A stretch of DNA of 64,000 bases from Mucilaginibacter glaciei (GCF_014773245.1 NZ_JACWMX010000010.1:1-64000), one strand, 5' to 3'. Counted from the stretch's first letter, positions 25,105 to 34,487 are shown. The notes: generated from the letters alone by a model not told the origin. Numbers and translations: made by a program.

Positions 25105-26412
25105 CTACTTCCCTTTCCCCATCGCCATATAATCCAAAGTCAAATTACATAAGGCTTTGACACCAAGCGTAAACCCGCTTTCGTCCAGGTAAAAATCGGG
25201 GGTGTGGTGCGATGGTGCGGTGATCGGGTTGCCATCTTTTGGCATGCCGCCTAAAAAAAAGAAAATGCCGGGTACCTTTTGCTGGTAAAAGCTAAAGTCT
25301 TCGGCACCGGTAACCGGCGGGCGCAGTAAAACATTTTCACGGCCGGCGGTAGCTTGTAAGGTGGGCAGCATTTTTTCGGTTAGGGCAACATCATTAAAGG
25401 TAACCGGGTAATGGTTACTGTAGGGGGCCAGCACCTCGGCAGTAGCACCATACGCTTCGGCGGTTTTGGTGGCTATGCGTTTTACATTACCTATTACCAG
25501 TTTCTCATCATCGGCAGTAAAATAGCGTAAGGTGCCTTGCATTTTAACCGTTTCGGGGATGATATTGAAGCGTGTACCGCCCTGTATCACACCAATGGTA
25601 ACCACGGCAGGGTTTTCGGTAACGTTCACATTACGGCTAACAACGCTCTGCAGGCTGCTGATGATCTGCGCCGAAACCACCACCGGGTCTATACTGCTCC
25701 AGGGATATGCACCATGTGCAGACCGGCCCTTAACGATGATCTGGAGGTCGCTCACACCGGCCATTGTGCCACCCGGGCGGTACACAATTTTACCAACCGG
25801 GGTTTGTGAATTAATATGCAAACCAAAAATAGCATCGACCTTCGGGTTCTCTAAAACGCCTTGTTTCACCATTTCTTCCGCACCGCCTTTTTCACCTAAA
25901 GGCACACCCTCTTCAGCCGGTTGAAAGATGAATTTTACCGTGCCGCGCAGGTCGGCCTTCATAGAAGACAAGATGTTTGCCACCCCCATCAGGATAGATA
26001 TATGCGAATCGTGACCGCAGGCATGCATTACGCCAACTTCCTGCCCGTTATATTGAGTTTTTACTTTTGATGCAAAGGGGATGTCTACCCGCTCGGTAAC
26101 GGGCAGGGCATCAATATCTGCCCGCAGCGCCACCACCGGACCAGGTTTGCCGCCCTTTAAAATACCAACCACCCCAGTAGTTGCCACGCCGGTTTGCACC
26201 TCGATGCCTAAAGATTTCAAATACGCGGCAATGATGCCCGCAGTACGCACCTCGCGGTTACCCAGTTCGGGGTGTTCGTGAAAATCGCGTCGCCAGGCTA
26301 TTATTTGTTTCTCCAGCGCGTCGGCTTTTTTGCTTACAACAGCTTTTGAAGTAGTTTGTGCCGAAACGGCTATAGACAAAAACGAAAGGCCAAAAAGTAA
26401 AAGTTTTTTCAT
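25105..26412 (-). CDS. secreted M20-family amidohydrolase
   Basis: A 435-aa exported M20D-type enzyme (IAA-amino-acid hydrolase/N-acyl-amino-acid amidohydrolase group). Signal peptide about 1-19; metal-site motifs are MHACGHD at 129-135 (Cys132, His134), the catalytic PAEEG around 165-169, and GAEDFSFY near the C-terminus. ATG at 26412 is taken as start because it opens the signal peptide; the upstream in-frame extension to 26469 lacks support. It hydrolyses amide bonds of acylated or blocked amino acids; the substrate is not readable. A 210-aa membrane-protein gene follows within 4 nt. Confidence 0.88.
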   Translation of the reverse strand: MKKLLLFGLSFLSIAVSAQTTSKAVVSKKADALEKQIIAWRRDFHEHPELGNREVRTAGIIAAYLKSLGIEVQTGVATTGVVGILKGGKPGPVVALRADIDALPVTERVDIPFASKVKTQYNGQEVGVMHACGHDSHISILMGVANILSSMKADLRGTVKFIFQPAEEGVPLGEKGGAEEMVKQGVLENPKVDAIFGLHINSQTPVGKIVYRPGGTMAGVSDLQIIVKGRSAHGAYPWSSIDPVVVSAQIISSLQSVVSRNVNVTENPAVVTIGVIQGGTRFNIIPETVKMQGTLRYFTADDEKLVIGNVKRIATKTAEAYGATAEVLAPYSNHYPVTFNDVALTEKMLPTLQATAGRENVLLRPPVTGAEDFSFYQQKVPGIFFFLGGMPKDGNPITAPSHHTPDFYLDESGFTLGVKALCNLTLDYMAMGKGK

Positions 26413-26467
26413 TACACAAGCGGTTGGTTGGCCTAATATAATGAATAAAGTTGAGGAGCGGAAAAGC

Positions 26468-26610
26468 AACTCACCCCGACTACGCTACGCTGGTCGACCC
26501 TCTCTACGCTACGCGTAAAGAGGGTAAAGGAAAAGAAAGGAAAAAGCAGCTACACCCTCTTTCCGCCGAAGGCGAAGAGAGGGTCGCGCACGAAGTGCCG
26601 CGGGTGAGTT
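26468..26610. repeat. nested palindromic extragenic element
   Basis: Outer arms AACTCACCC (26468-26476) and GGGTGAGTT (26602-26610) enclose two hairpins: ACCCTCT...AGAGGGT at 26497-26525 and at 26554-26584. The loop-side sequences TACGCTACGC and CCGCCGAAGGCG are themselves repetitive. The whole 143-bp block lies between the isoaspartyl peptidase and M20 genes, both leftward. It resembles REP/BIME-type extragenic palindromes; the family is not identifiable from one copy. Confidence 0.55.
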
Positions 26611-26618
26611 ATCTGCGT

Positions 26619-27461
26619 TTATTCAAACACTTCCACCTCACCGTCATGCAGGGCCCAAACCATGTAGGGGTGCGTATCGGCGTGGTAAATGTCGCCGTTT
26701 CCGGTAATGCCAATAATGCCGGCAAAGCCATCATAGGGTTTCATTTCATCCAATGTTTTGGCTGTCGCGATGGATAGTGGCATGCCATCGGTAACCCGGG
26801 TAACAATTTTTGTGGCTACAGATCCGCTGGTAATATCCTCACCTACCCCAGTACAGGAAATTCCCGCAAAGGCGTTGGCGTAATTACCGGCTGTAGTTGC
26901 AGAGTCGCTCACCCGGCCTGGAATTTCAAAGCCTTTGCCACCTGTAGAGGTTGCAGCCGCTATATCGCCATAAATATCTAAAGCCACACAGCCAACCGTA
27001 CCCAGGCGAATAGAGTCGCTTAGTTTCTTTTCATACTCTTTGCGGCGTTGTGGTATCTCGGGGTTATAATAGTCAAAGCCATTGTTAGCGGCAAAATCAT
27101 TGGCACCCTTTCCGCTTAAAACGCGGTCGTCGTACTCCATCAGCTTTTCGGCCAGGCAGATCGGGTTTTTAATATCCTCAATATTGATAACGCCGCTAAA
27201 CTTTTGTGTTTTGCCGTCCATCAGCGCGGCACTTAAACGGATCTTGCCATCGCTCTGGATCTGTGAGCCGGTACCGGCGTTAAACAGGTCGCAATCTTCC
27301 AGCAAACGCACCGTATAAACCACGGTTTGCAGGGCAGTATGGCTTTCCAGATATTTATGCCCAAGCGTCACTATCTCGCGCAGGGCATCCTGTTTGGCTT
27401 TTTTAACTTCCTGATTGGTGTTTGATTCGCTAAAGAACCCGCCGTGTATGATCAGTTTCAT
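26619..27461 (-). CDS. iaaA: isoaspartyl peptidase / plant-type L-asparaginase (Ntn hydrolase)
   Basis: A 280-aa Ntn-hydrolase precursor. The self-processing and catalytic Thr is T155 in LGTVGCVALD, with GGKGFEIPGRVSDSA downstream as in IaaA enzymes. After autocleavage the enzyme hydrolyses beta-aspartyl dipeptides. Its start overlaps the cyanophycinase stop by 4 nt. Cyanophycinase releases beta-Asp-Arg dipeptides, so this enzyme would complete degradation to aspartate and arginine. Confidence 0.9.
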   Translation of the reverse strand: MKLIIHGGFFSESNTNQEVKKAKQDALREIVTLGHKYLESHTALQTVVYTVRLLEDCDLFNAGTGSQIQSDGKIRLSAALMDGKTQKFSGVINIEDIKNPICLAEKLMEYDDRVLSGKGANDFAANNGFDYYNPEIPQRRKEYEKKLSDSIRLGTVGCVALDIYGDIAAATSTGGKGFEIPGRVSDSATTAGNYANAFAGISCTGVGEDITSGSVATKIVTRVTDGMPLSIATAKTLDEMKPYDGFAGIIGITGNGDIYHADTHPYMVWALHDGEVEVFE

Positions 27462-28384
27462 TGTATGAGATCGTTACTATCCTGTGCCGCCGCTATATAA
27501 ACGTCGTCCTCTACTTTTATGGCCTTTTTGATGATCATGCGTTGCAACTGCAGGTCGTACTTATCAAATAACGACATTACATGAACCTTTAAATTCTCGA
27601 TAGAAACAGGGTCGCCTATTTCTACATCATAAACGTTGGTTTCCACAATATTAGTACCATCTACCAGCATTATTAATCCCGAGCCAATGGCCTCCATCGT
27701 ACTGCCTTCGGTGATCAATAAACCTGCATCTTCGCCCAGGCCAATGCCCAGTATACCCGGGTTAGTAGCCACAGCATACAATAAACGGCCAATACGACCG
27801 CGCTGCACAAAATGGGTATCAACAATAACAGAATCAATAAAGCCCAGGCCTGCCGTTATCTGCACTTCGCCTTTGATCAGGGCTTCGTTGCTTTGCCCGC
27901 GATAGATCATATGGGTTGATGCTGCCGCTGCGCCTGCAGAAGTACCTGCAATAACCAGGTAATCGTCGTTGTAACGTTTTTTCAGGATCTGTAAAAACTG
28001 CGTACCGCCAAATATAGCTGTTAAACGCAATTGATCGCCACCGCTAAACATTACCACATCCGCTTTGCGGATGCGCTCTAAAATATCGTGATTGGATGCA
28101 TCTTCACGGCTTTTGATATGCATTACGTTCACATGCGTAACACTTAACTGGTTAAAGGCTTTAATGTATTCGTTGCCTACCAATTCGGGTATTTGCGATG
28201 CGGTGGTAATTACCTCAACGATAGAGCCTTCCTGCTTGGCCGACTCATTAATAATACGGCGCAGGATGCCTTTTTCGAAGAACTTGATGTAGTGCGGCTG
28301 CATTATATGCTCGGTTACACTTACATTACTGCCCATATCAACAGCACCACCAATTATAACGAGTTTTCCTTTTGGGGCAATCAT
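27458..28384 (-). CDS. cphB: cyanophycinase
   Basis: A 308-aa S51-family serine peptidase. The nucleophile elbow GTSAGAAAA places the catalytic Ser at about 149; FSGGDQ (about 113-118) and the VDTHFVQRGR segment are characteristic of cyanophycinase. It cuts the multi-L-arginyl-poly-L-aspartate polymer into beta-Asp-Arg. It overlaps the isoaspartyl peptidase gene by ATGA and is divergent from cyanophycin synthetase 154 bp away. No signal peptide is seen, in line with mobilising an intracellular store. Confidence 0.9.
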   Translation of the reverse strand: MIAPKGKLVIIGGAVDMGSNVSVTEHIMQPHYIKFFEKGILRRIINESAKQEGSIVEVITTASQIPELVGNEYIKAFNQLSVTHVNVMHIKSREDASNHDILERIRKADVVMFSGGDQLRLTAIFGGTQFLQILKKRYNDDYLVIAGTSAGAAAASTHMIYRGQSNEALIKGEVQITAGLGFIDSVIVDTHFVQRGRIGRLLYAVATNPGILGIGLGEDAGLLITEGSTMEAIGSGLIMLVDGTNIVETNVYDVEIGDPVSIENLKVHVMSLFDKYDLQLQRMIIKKAIKVEDDVYIAAAQDSNDLIQ

Positions 28385-28388
28385 AATT

Positions 28389-28408
28389 TTTGTATCAGTT
28401 TATACAAA
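28389..28408. promoter_or_regulatory. TTTGTAT/ATACAAA inverted repeat next to cphB start
   Basis: TTTGTAT (28389-28395) and ATACAAA (28402-28408) form 7-nt arms with a 6-nt spacer in the cphB-cphA divergent region, 5 nt upstream of the cphB ATG. It could be an operator or fold in the leader; no regulator gene is adjacent. The 154-bp region is otherwise AT-rich with no perfect TAnnTTTG box. Confidence 0.3.
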
Positions 28409-28538
28409 TTAAAATAAAATTGATTAAAAACGAATGATTTAATTAATAATAATGCATTTTTTGGTCGAAACTTTTTATTAACTTGATAAGTTATTTAGAT
28501 TTAAAAACAATTTCTACAACTGATCTTGAAGCGCATTT

Positions 28539-31166
28539 ATGAAGATTGAAAATATACAGGTACTACGCGGGCCCAACTTATGGAGCATTAACCGCAAAAA
28601 ATTAATCCAGATGCGGTTAGATCTGCAGGAGATGGAACAACGCCCCACCAATACCATAGAGGGGTTTTACGAGCGGATGAAAGAGCTCATACCTAGCCTG
28701 CATTCGCACCGTTGCTCGCCGGGTGTACCAGGCGGTTTTTTTGAACGGGTTGTTGCGGGCACGTGGATGGGCCATGTAATAGAACACATCGCCTTAGAGA
28801 TACAAACCCTTGCCGGTATGGCCACAGGCTTTGGCCGCACCCGCGAAACCAAAACCCCGGGCACTTACAATGTGGTATTCGCTTACTTGGAAGAAAAGGT
28901 GGGCGTTTACGCAGCAGAGGCCGCCGTGTGCATTGCCGAAGCTTTAATTGCCGGTACGGATTATGATATAGAGGCCGACATCCAAAAGATGCGGGAGATC
29001 CGCGAGAATACCCGCCTGGGCCCAAGCACCGGCTCGATAGTAGAAGAAGCTATTGCAAGGGATATCCCCTGGATCAGATTAAATAACCAGTCGCTGGTGC
29101 AACTGGGTTATGGCAAGAACCAGGTACGTTTCCGCGCTACTATGACGGAGAAGACAAGCAGCATCGCCGTAGATATTGCCAGTAATAAAGACGAGACCAA
29201 GCGCCTGTTACAGGAGCAGGCCATCCCCGTTGCCAAAGGAATGACCATTAGCAGTGTGGAGCAGGTAGTTGAGGCGATAGAAAAAGTGGGATTCCCTTTA
29301 GTGTTTAAACCGCTTGACGGCAACCACGGCCGCGGCATTAGCATCAACATCCGCAGTATTGAAGATGCCATTGCAGCTTATGAATTTGCCGCAAAGATCT
29401 CCCGCAGGGTAATTGTTGAGCGTTTTATAACCGGGTATGATTTCCGTGTGCTGGTGATAGATAATAAAATGGTTGCCGCCGCCCTGCGCGACCCGGCCCA
29501 CGTGAAAGGTGATGGTGAACTGACCATTCAGCAACTCATCGATAAAGAAAATACCGACCCCCGCCGTGGCTACGGGCACGAAAATGTTTTGACGCTGATT
29601 GATATTGACCGCGATACGCTTGACCTGCTCGAAAAGAAGAGTTACACATTAGATACCGTACCCGCCGCCGGCGAAAAGGTATTTGTAAAGTCGACCGCTA
29701 ACTTAAGTACCGGCGGCACCTCGATAGATGTGACCGACCATGTGCACCCGCAGAATATTTTTATCTGCGAGCGCATTTCCAAGATCATCGGTTTGGACAT
29801 TTGTGGCATCGATATTATGGCCAAGAACCTAACTGAGCCATTGACCGAAAATGGCGGCGTGATTTTAGAAGTAAACGCAGCCCCGGGTTTTAGGATGCAT
29901 ATTGCCCCGAGTGAAGGTTTGGCGCGCAACGTAGCGGGCCATGTGCTGGATATGTTGTACCCAACGGGCAAATCGGCCAGGATCCCTATCATTGCCATTA
30001 CCGGCACCAACGGCAAAACTACTACGACGCGTTTAATTGCACATATTGTTAAAAATAATGGCCACCGTGTTGGTTTTACGACCAGCGATGGTATTTATGT
30101 ACAAAACACCATGATGCTTAAGGGCGATACCACCGGCCCGGTAAGCAGCGAATTCATCTTGAAAGATCCAACGGTTGATTTTGCCGTGTTAGAAACCGCC
30201 CGTGGCGGCATACTGCGCAGCGGCTTGGGCTTTGGCTTTTGCGATATCGGCGTGGTGACCAATATCCAGGAAGATCACCTGGGTTTATCGGACATCCACA
30301 CACTGGATGACCTGGCCCGCGTAAAAGGCGTGGTAATCAATTCTGTGAAGAAAGACGGCTGGGCGGTATTGAACGCCGATAATAAATATTGTGTAGAAAT
30401 TGGCAAAAAAGCCGATTGCAACGTAGCCTACTTTAGCCGCGACGAGCGCAACCCGGTTATTGTAGCCCATTGTAAAAAGGGCGGAATAGCCTGCGTTTGC
30501 GAAAACGGCTACATCACCATTCAAAAAGGCGACTGGAAGATTCGCGTGCAGCGCACTATCCAGATCCCGCTTACTTTTGGCGGTACCGTTGCCTTTATGA
30601 TTGATAACGTAATGGCGGCAACACTGGCTACCTTCCTGCATGGTTTTAAAACCGAGGATATCAAAATGTCGCTGGAAACCTTTATCCCGTCTGCAGCGCA
30701 AACACCGGGCCGGATGAACATCTTTGAGTTTAAGGATTTCCGTTTCATGATCGATTTTGCGCACAATCCTGATGGGTTTAACGGCATCAAACAGTTCCTG
30801 AGCCACATCGACTCGCCATTGAAGATAGGCATCATAGCCGGCACCGGCGACCGACGCGACGAGGATATTATCGAACTGGGTAAGATAGCTGCCGAAATGT
30901 TCGACTACATCATCCTCCGCCAGGAAAAACACCTGCGCGGCCGTACAGAAGAAAACATCCTTGACTTGCTGAAGGCCGGTATCGCCTCAGATGGGAACAA
31001 TGTCCCTTACGAGATTGTGCCTAAAGAGATAGACGCCATTAAACATGCCATGAGCCTGGCCAAACCGGGTGCGTTTATTGTGGCACTGAGTGACGTGATC
31101 AGCAACGCCATAGAAACAGTACAAAACTACCAGGAGCAGGAGCGTAACGGATTGTTTAACGTATAA
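28539..31166 (+). CDS. cphA: cyanophycin synthetase
   Basis: An 875-aa enzyme of usual CphA length. It comprises an N-terminal domain (about 1-160), an ATP-grasp domain (about 205-480) that adds aspartate to the backbone, and a Mur-ligase-like domain with the P-loop ITGTNGKTTTTR at about 486-497 that adds arginine to the side chains. Other family stretches are NHGRGIS (about 266-272) and GRMNIFEF (about 725-732). It builds multi-L-arginyl-poly-L-aspartate, an insoluble nitrogen and carbon store, from Asp and Arg with ATP. It is divergent from its degradative partners. Confidence 0.95.
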   Translation: MKIENIQVLRGPNLWSINRKKLIQMRLDLQEMEQRPTNTIEGFYERMKELIPSLHSHRCSPGVPGGFFERVVAGTWMGHVIEHIALEIQTLAGMATGFGRTRETKTPGTYNVVFAYLEEKVGVYAAEAAVCIAEALIAGTDYDIEADIQKMREIRENTRLGPSTGSIVEEAIARDIPWIRLNNQSLVQLGYGKNQVRFRATMTEKTSSIAVDIASNKDETKRLLQEQAIPVAKGMTISSVEQVVEAIEKVGFPLVFKPLDGNHGRGISINIRSIEDAIAAYEFAAKISRRVIVERFITGYDFRVLVIDNKMVAAALRDPAHVKGDGELTIQQLIDKENTDPRRGYGHENVLTLIDIDRDTLDLLEKKSYTLDTVPAAGEKVFVKSTANLSTGGTSIDVTDHVHPQNIFICERISKIIGLDICGIDIMAKNLTEPLTENGGVILEVNAAPGFRMHIAPSEGLARNVAGHVLDMLYPTGKSARIPIIAITGTNGKTTTTRLIAHIVKNNGHRVGFTTSDGIYVQNTMMLKGDTTGPVSSEFILKDPTVDFAVLETARGGILRSGLGFGFCDIGVVTNIQEDHLGLSDIHTLDDLARVKGVVINSVKKDGWAVLNADNKYCVEIGKKADCNVAYFSRDERNPVIVAHCKKGGIACVCENGYITIQKGDWKIRVQRTIQIPLTFGGTVAFMIDNVMAATLATFLHGFKTEDIKMSLETFIPSAAQTPGRMNIFEFKDFRFMIDFAHNPDGFNGIKQFLSHIDSPLKIGIIAGTGDRRDEDIIELGKIAAEMFDYIILRQEKHLRGRTEENILDLLKAGIASDGNNVPYEIVPKEIDAIKHAMSLAKPGAFIVALSDVISNAIETVQNYQEQERNGLFNV

Positions 31167-31178
31167 GCCTCACCCTGT

Positions 31179-31195
31179 CCTCTCCAAAGGAGAGG
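31179..31195. repeat. CCTCTCC-aaa-GGAGAGG hairpin after cphA
   Basis: A 7-bp perfect stem with an AAA loop, 12 nt after the cphA stop and just before the main terminator. It resembles the CCCTCT/AGAGGG hairpins at 6.4 and 26.5 kb. Confidence 0.4.
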
Positions 31196-31202
31196 GTTCT
31201 AA

Positions 31203-31247
31203 AATAGCAAAACGGCCTGCATGAATAATGCAGGCCGTTTTGCTATT
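31203..31247. terminator. 20-bp perfect hairpin, bidirectional terminator of cphA and map
   Basis: Arms 31203-31222 and 31228-31247 are perfectly complementary over 20 bp around a 5-nt loop. The AAAACGGCCTGC core gives a run of T on both strands. It lies between convergent cphA and map. Confidence 0.9.
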
Positions 31248-31257
31248 CTTATCTATT

Positions 31258-32028
31258 TTAATTTAGTTCCCAAATGCCATTCTGCGCAGTAAATATCACA
31301 GGCAGGCCACCGGTTACCATAATGGTGTGCTCGTGCTGGGCAACAAAGCCGCCTTTATTGCCGGTAAGTGTCCATCCGTCGGCTTCGGTTTCGGCAATGG
31401 TTGAGCGGGTTGAGATAAATGTTTCTATCGCCACAACCGAATTCTTTTTGAAGCGGGTGGTATTATATTTATCGCAGTAATTTGCAATTTCATGTGGTTC
31501 TTCGTGCAGGCTGCGGCCCACGCCGTGGCCGGTCAGGTTTTTGATGACGGTGTATCCGGCTTTTTTGGCTTCGGTCTCGATCAGTTTACCAATCTCAGAA
31601 ATCCTGACACCCCCCTTAATGTTGCTGATCGCTTTTTTCAGTATTTCTTTAGAGGCGTTTACCAATTTCCCATGCCCGTGAAGATCCTCGCCAATTACAA
31701 ATGAACCACCGTTATCTGCCCAATAGCCGTTCAGTTCGGCGGATACATCAATATTCACCAGGTCGCCGTCCTTAAGGATCTTCTCTGCCGAAGGGATGCC
31801 ATGCGCAACCTCGTTGTTCACGCTGATACATGTATGACCCGGAAAGTTGTAAGTAAGTAAAGGGGCAGATTTCGCACCCATCTGTGCCAACAATTCGCCG
31901 CCATAATCATCAAGCTCTTTGGTAGAGATGCCCGGTTTAGCATACTCCCGCATCCTTTTAAGGGTTACAGCCACAGCATCGCTGGCTTGCTGCATCCCAA
32001 TTCTTTCGTTTTCGGTAGATATAGACAT
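31258..32028 (-). CDS. map: type I methionyl aminopeptidase
   Basis: A 256-aa M24 peptidase that removes the initiator Met. The metal ligands are visible in order: NIDVSAEL (Asp), WADNGGSF (Asp), TGHGVGRSLHEEP (His), AIETFIS (Glu) and AQHEHTI (Glu). It lacks the zinc-finger extension. It is not in a ribosomal-protein operon here, so it may be a second copy beside one linked to secY. It is monocistronic. Confidence 0.93.
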   Translation of the reverse strand: MSISTENERIGMQQASDAVAVTLKRMREYAKPGISTKELDDYGGELLAQMGAKSAPLLTYNFPGHTCISVNNEVAHGIPSAEKILKDGDLVNIDVSAELNGYWADNGGSFVIGEDLHGHGKLVNASKEILKKAISNIKGGVRISEIGKLIETEAKKAGYTVIKNLTGHGVGRSLHEEPHEIANYCDKYNTTRFKKNSVVAIETFISTRSTIAETEADGWTLTGNKGGFVAQHEHTIMVTGGLPVIFTAQNGIWELN

Positions 32029-32104
32029 GTTGATTTTTTACCTGCTGCAAAATTAGTGAATAATGCACCGATAGCATTCATCGGTTTGTAAAAGAACTCT
32101 ACGG

Positions 32105-32749
32105 TTACTTTCCTTTCGGCTTGCTCAAATAATAATGCCAGAGCATCATACTGGCCACGGTGCGATAGGGTGACCATTGTTGGGCAATTAAAACCAGTTC
32201 TTCTTTTGGCGTTTCTTTCGGGAGAGATTTTAAGGCTTTGATGGCGTTCACTATGGCCAGGTCGCCAACCGGAAAGTGATCGGCACGTTGGAGGGCGAAC
32301 ATCAGATACACGTCCGTAGTCCAGTTGCCGATGCCTTTAAGGGCCGTCAAGTGCCGGCGGATCTCGTCATCCTCCATATGCTCGAATACTGCCAGGTCAA
32401 TTTGCCCGCTGATGATGGCTTCGGCCAGGTAACGCGTATAAGAAGACTTTTGCCTGCTGAAGTAACACTCCTTCAGCTCGGCATCTGTTAATAATAAGAT
32501 CCTCGCCGGGGTAACTTCCTGCACCCGCTCCCGCAGTTTATTTAACGCCGACAGGGCTGATGCCAGCGATACCTGCTGCTCCAGGATAATGTGCACCAGG
32601 CTTTCAAAAGTATTAGGCCGTGACCACATCGGCGGGTAGCCATGCATTTGCAGGATGTGGGCGAGATCGGCATCCATCTCGGCCAGGCGGTCGCAGATAG
32701 TGTAAAAGTTATCGGGGGTGAACTGTTGGGGCATTAGAGGCTTGGACAT
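32105..32749 (-). CDS. AlkA-like DNA-3-methyladenine glycosylase
   Basis: A 214-aa helix-hairpin-helix base-excision glycosylase: EQQVSLASALSALNKL near 51-67, HhH LKGIGNWTTDVYLM near 133-147 and the catalytic Asp in VGDLAI near 157. It is shorter than E. coli AlkA because it lacks the N-terminal TATA-like domain. It excises alkylated purines. The gene lies between map and a small membrane protein on the same strand. Confidence 0.85.
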   Translation of the reverse strand: MSKPLMPQQFTPDNFYTICDRLAEMDADLAHILQMHGYPPMWSRPNTFESLVHIILEQQVSLASALSALNKLRERVQEVTPARILLLTDAELKECYFSRQKSSYTRYLAEAIISGQIDLAVFEHMEDDEIRRHLTALKGIGNWTTDVYLMFALQRADHFPVGDLAIVNAIKALKSLPKETPKEELVLIAQQWSPYRTVASMMLWHYYLSKPKGK

Positions 32750-32758
32750 AATTAAACA

Positions 32759-33064
32759 CTATGACTTTAATGTGAATATGCTTATGTACTGCCCGTTATA
32801 TCCATATTTTAAAATAATAAATATGGATTGAAAGCCCAACATTAACAAAATCACAACGAAAAAAACAACCATTTTGAGTTTAAATTCATCCCGCCATGCC
32901 TGTATCAAATACCATAATGAAAATAGACATGATAATATTGCTGCTAAATTGAATTTGTGAGCGATGTTGGGCCAACCGCCGAATATATTTAAAGCCGTCA
33001 TTAGCGTTAGGAAAAACGAGACTACTAAAAAAGTGAAACAAAATTTTAAATACTTACTTTTCAT
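32759..33064 (-). CDS. small uncharacterised membrane protein
   Basis: A 101-aa protein with three hydrophobic stretches (about 5-27, 37-55 and 63-83), no known motif. ATG at 33064 (MKSKYLK) is preferred to the in-frame upstream ATG at 33091. The AlkA-like gene follows 9 nt downstream. It is AT-rich and of unknown function. Confidence 0.5.
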   Translation of the reverse strand: MKSKYLKFCFTFLVVSFFLTLMTALNIFGGWPNIAHKFNLAAILSCLFSLWYLIQAWRDEFKLKMVVFFVVILLMLGFQSIFIILKYGYNGQYISIFTLKS

Positions 33065-33131
33065 TTGAGTAATATCAACCCAATATACCACCTATTTTAA
33101 AATATCGCGTTTAATTCCTCATTTTTACATT

Positions 33132-34412
33132 ATGAATAACCTGCCGCCATTAGCCGAACGCATGCGCCCCAAATCACTCAATGATTATGTGGGGCAAAAA
33201 CATCTGGTGGGCCCGGGTGCGGTGTTGCGAAAGGCCATTGAGAGCGACAGTTTGCCATCCATGTTGTTCTGGGGGCCGCCGGGGGTGGGTAAAACCACAC
33301 TGGCTTACATCATATCGCAATCGTTATACCGCCCATTCTTTTCGTTAAGCGCCATTAACTCGGGCGTGAAGGATGTGCGCGATGTAATTGAAAAAGCTTC
33401 GCAGTTAAAAGAGCAGGGCGAGATACTACCTATATTGTTTATTGATGAGATCCATCGTTTCTCAAAATCGCAGCAGGATTCCCTGTTGGGTGCTGTTGAG
33501 CGGGGCATTGTTACGCTGATAGGTGCTACTACCGAAAACCCATCATTCGAGGTGATTTCGGCGTTACTTTCGCGCTGCCAGGTCTATATTTTACAGCATT
33601 TAGCCGAGCAGGACCTGTTAGACTTGCTGGATAAAGCGATGAACGAAGATGTGGTGCTGAAGCAAAAGAACATCGTTATCAAAGAACACGAAGCCCTGTT
33701 GCGCCTGAGCGGCGGCGATGCCCGTAAGTTGCTCAATATTTTCGAGCTGTTGGTAAACGCTTTCGATAGTAAAAAGATAACACTGACCAATGATGTGGTG
33801 CTGGAGCATGTACAGCAAAACATGGCGCTGTATGATAAAACCGGCGAGCAACATTATGATATTATTTCGGCCTTCATTAAATCTATGCGGGGCAGCGATC
33901 CTAACGGTGCCGTTTACTGGCTGGCCCGCATGATCGTAGGCGGCGAAGACCCGTTGTTCATCGCCCGTCGCATATTGATCCTGGCATCAGAAGATATTGG
34001 CAACGCTAACCCTAACGCTTTACTGCTGGCCCAGGCGTGTTTTGAGTCGGTTAACAAAATTGGCATGCCCGAGTCGCAACTGATACTATCGCAAACCGTT
34101 ATATACATGGCTACATCGCCAAAAAGCAATTCGGCTACTACAGCCATTGGCGCGGCTATTGCTTTGGTAAGGGAAACCGGCGACCTGCCCGTACCCCTGC
34201 ATTTACGCAATGCGCCAACCAAACTGATGAAGAACATCGGCTATGGTAAAAACTATAAGTACGCCCATAGCTTTGAGGGAAACTTTGCCGATCTGGATTT
34301 CCTTCCTGAAAAGATCCGCGGAACAAAAATTTATAATCCCGGTAACAATGCCCGCGAAAATGAATCAAAAGAAAAGCTAAAGAAACTTTGGGGCGACCGG
34401 TATAAATATTAA
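33132..34412 (+). CDS. rarA: replication-associated recombination protein A (AAA+ ATPase)
   Basis: A 426-aa RarA/MgsA: N-terminal LAERMRPKSLNDYVGQ, Walker A GPPGVGKTT at 48-56, Walker B FIDEIHRF at 103-110, sensor GATTENPSFEV, and C-terminal MgsA helical domain with MRGSDPNGAVYWLARM. It acts at stalled replication forks with SSB. Length and order are normal. It is preceded by a divergent small membrane-protein gene. Confidence 0.94.
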   Translation: MNNLPPLAERMRPKSLNDYVGQKHLVGPGAVLRKAIESDSLPSMLFWGPPGVGKTTLAYIISQSLYRPFFSLSAINSGVKDVRDVIEKASQLKEQGEILPILFIDEIHRFSKSQQDSLLGAVERGIVTLIGATTENPSFEVISALLSRCQVYILQHLAEQDLLDLLDKAMNEDVVLKQKNIVIKEHEALLRLSGGDARKLLNIFELLVNAFDSKKITLTNDVVLEHVQQNMALYDKTGEQHYDIISAFIKSMRGSDPNGAVYWLARMIVGGEDPLFIARRILILASEDIGNANPNALLLAQACFESVNKIGMPESQLILSQTVIYMATSPKSNSATTAIGAAIALVRETGDLPVPLHLRNAPTKLMKNIGYGKNYKYAHSFEGNFADLDFLPEKIRGTKIYNPGNNARENESKEKLKKLWGDRYKY

Positions 34413-34487
34413 CCCACGGGATATATTTTAACTAATACTTGCCCGCTTGGTTTAAAAAGGCTATTTTCCGTTCAGGAAAAGCTTACC

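Noticed and set aside
26450..26469. start of the M20 peptidase at 26469
   Set aside because: The 19 extra residues precede a normal signal peptide and border the palindromic element.
30285..30932. 215-codon - strand frame inside cphA
   Set aside because: It is the complementary-frame shadow of a highly conserved Mur-ligase domain; no own promoter or family match.
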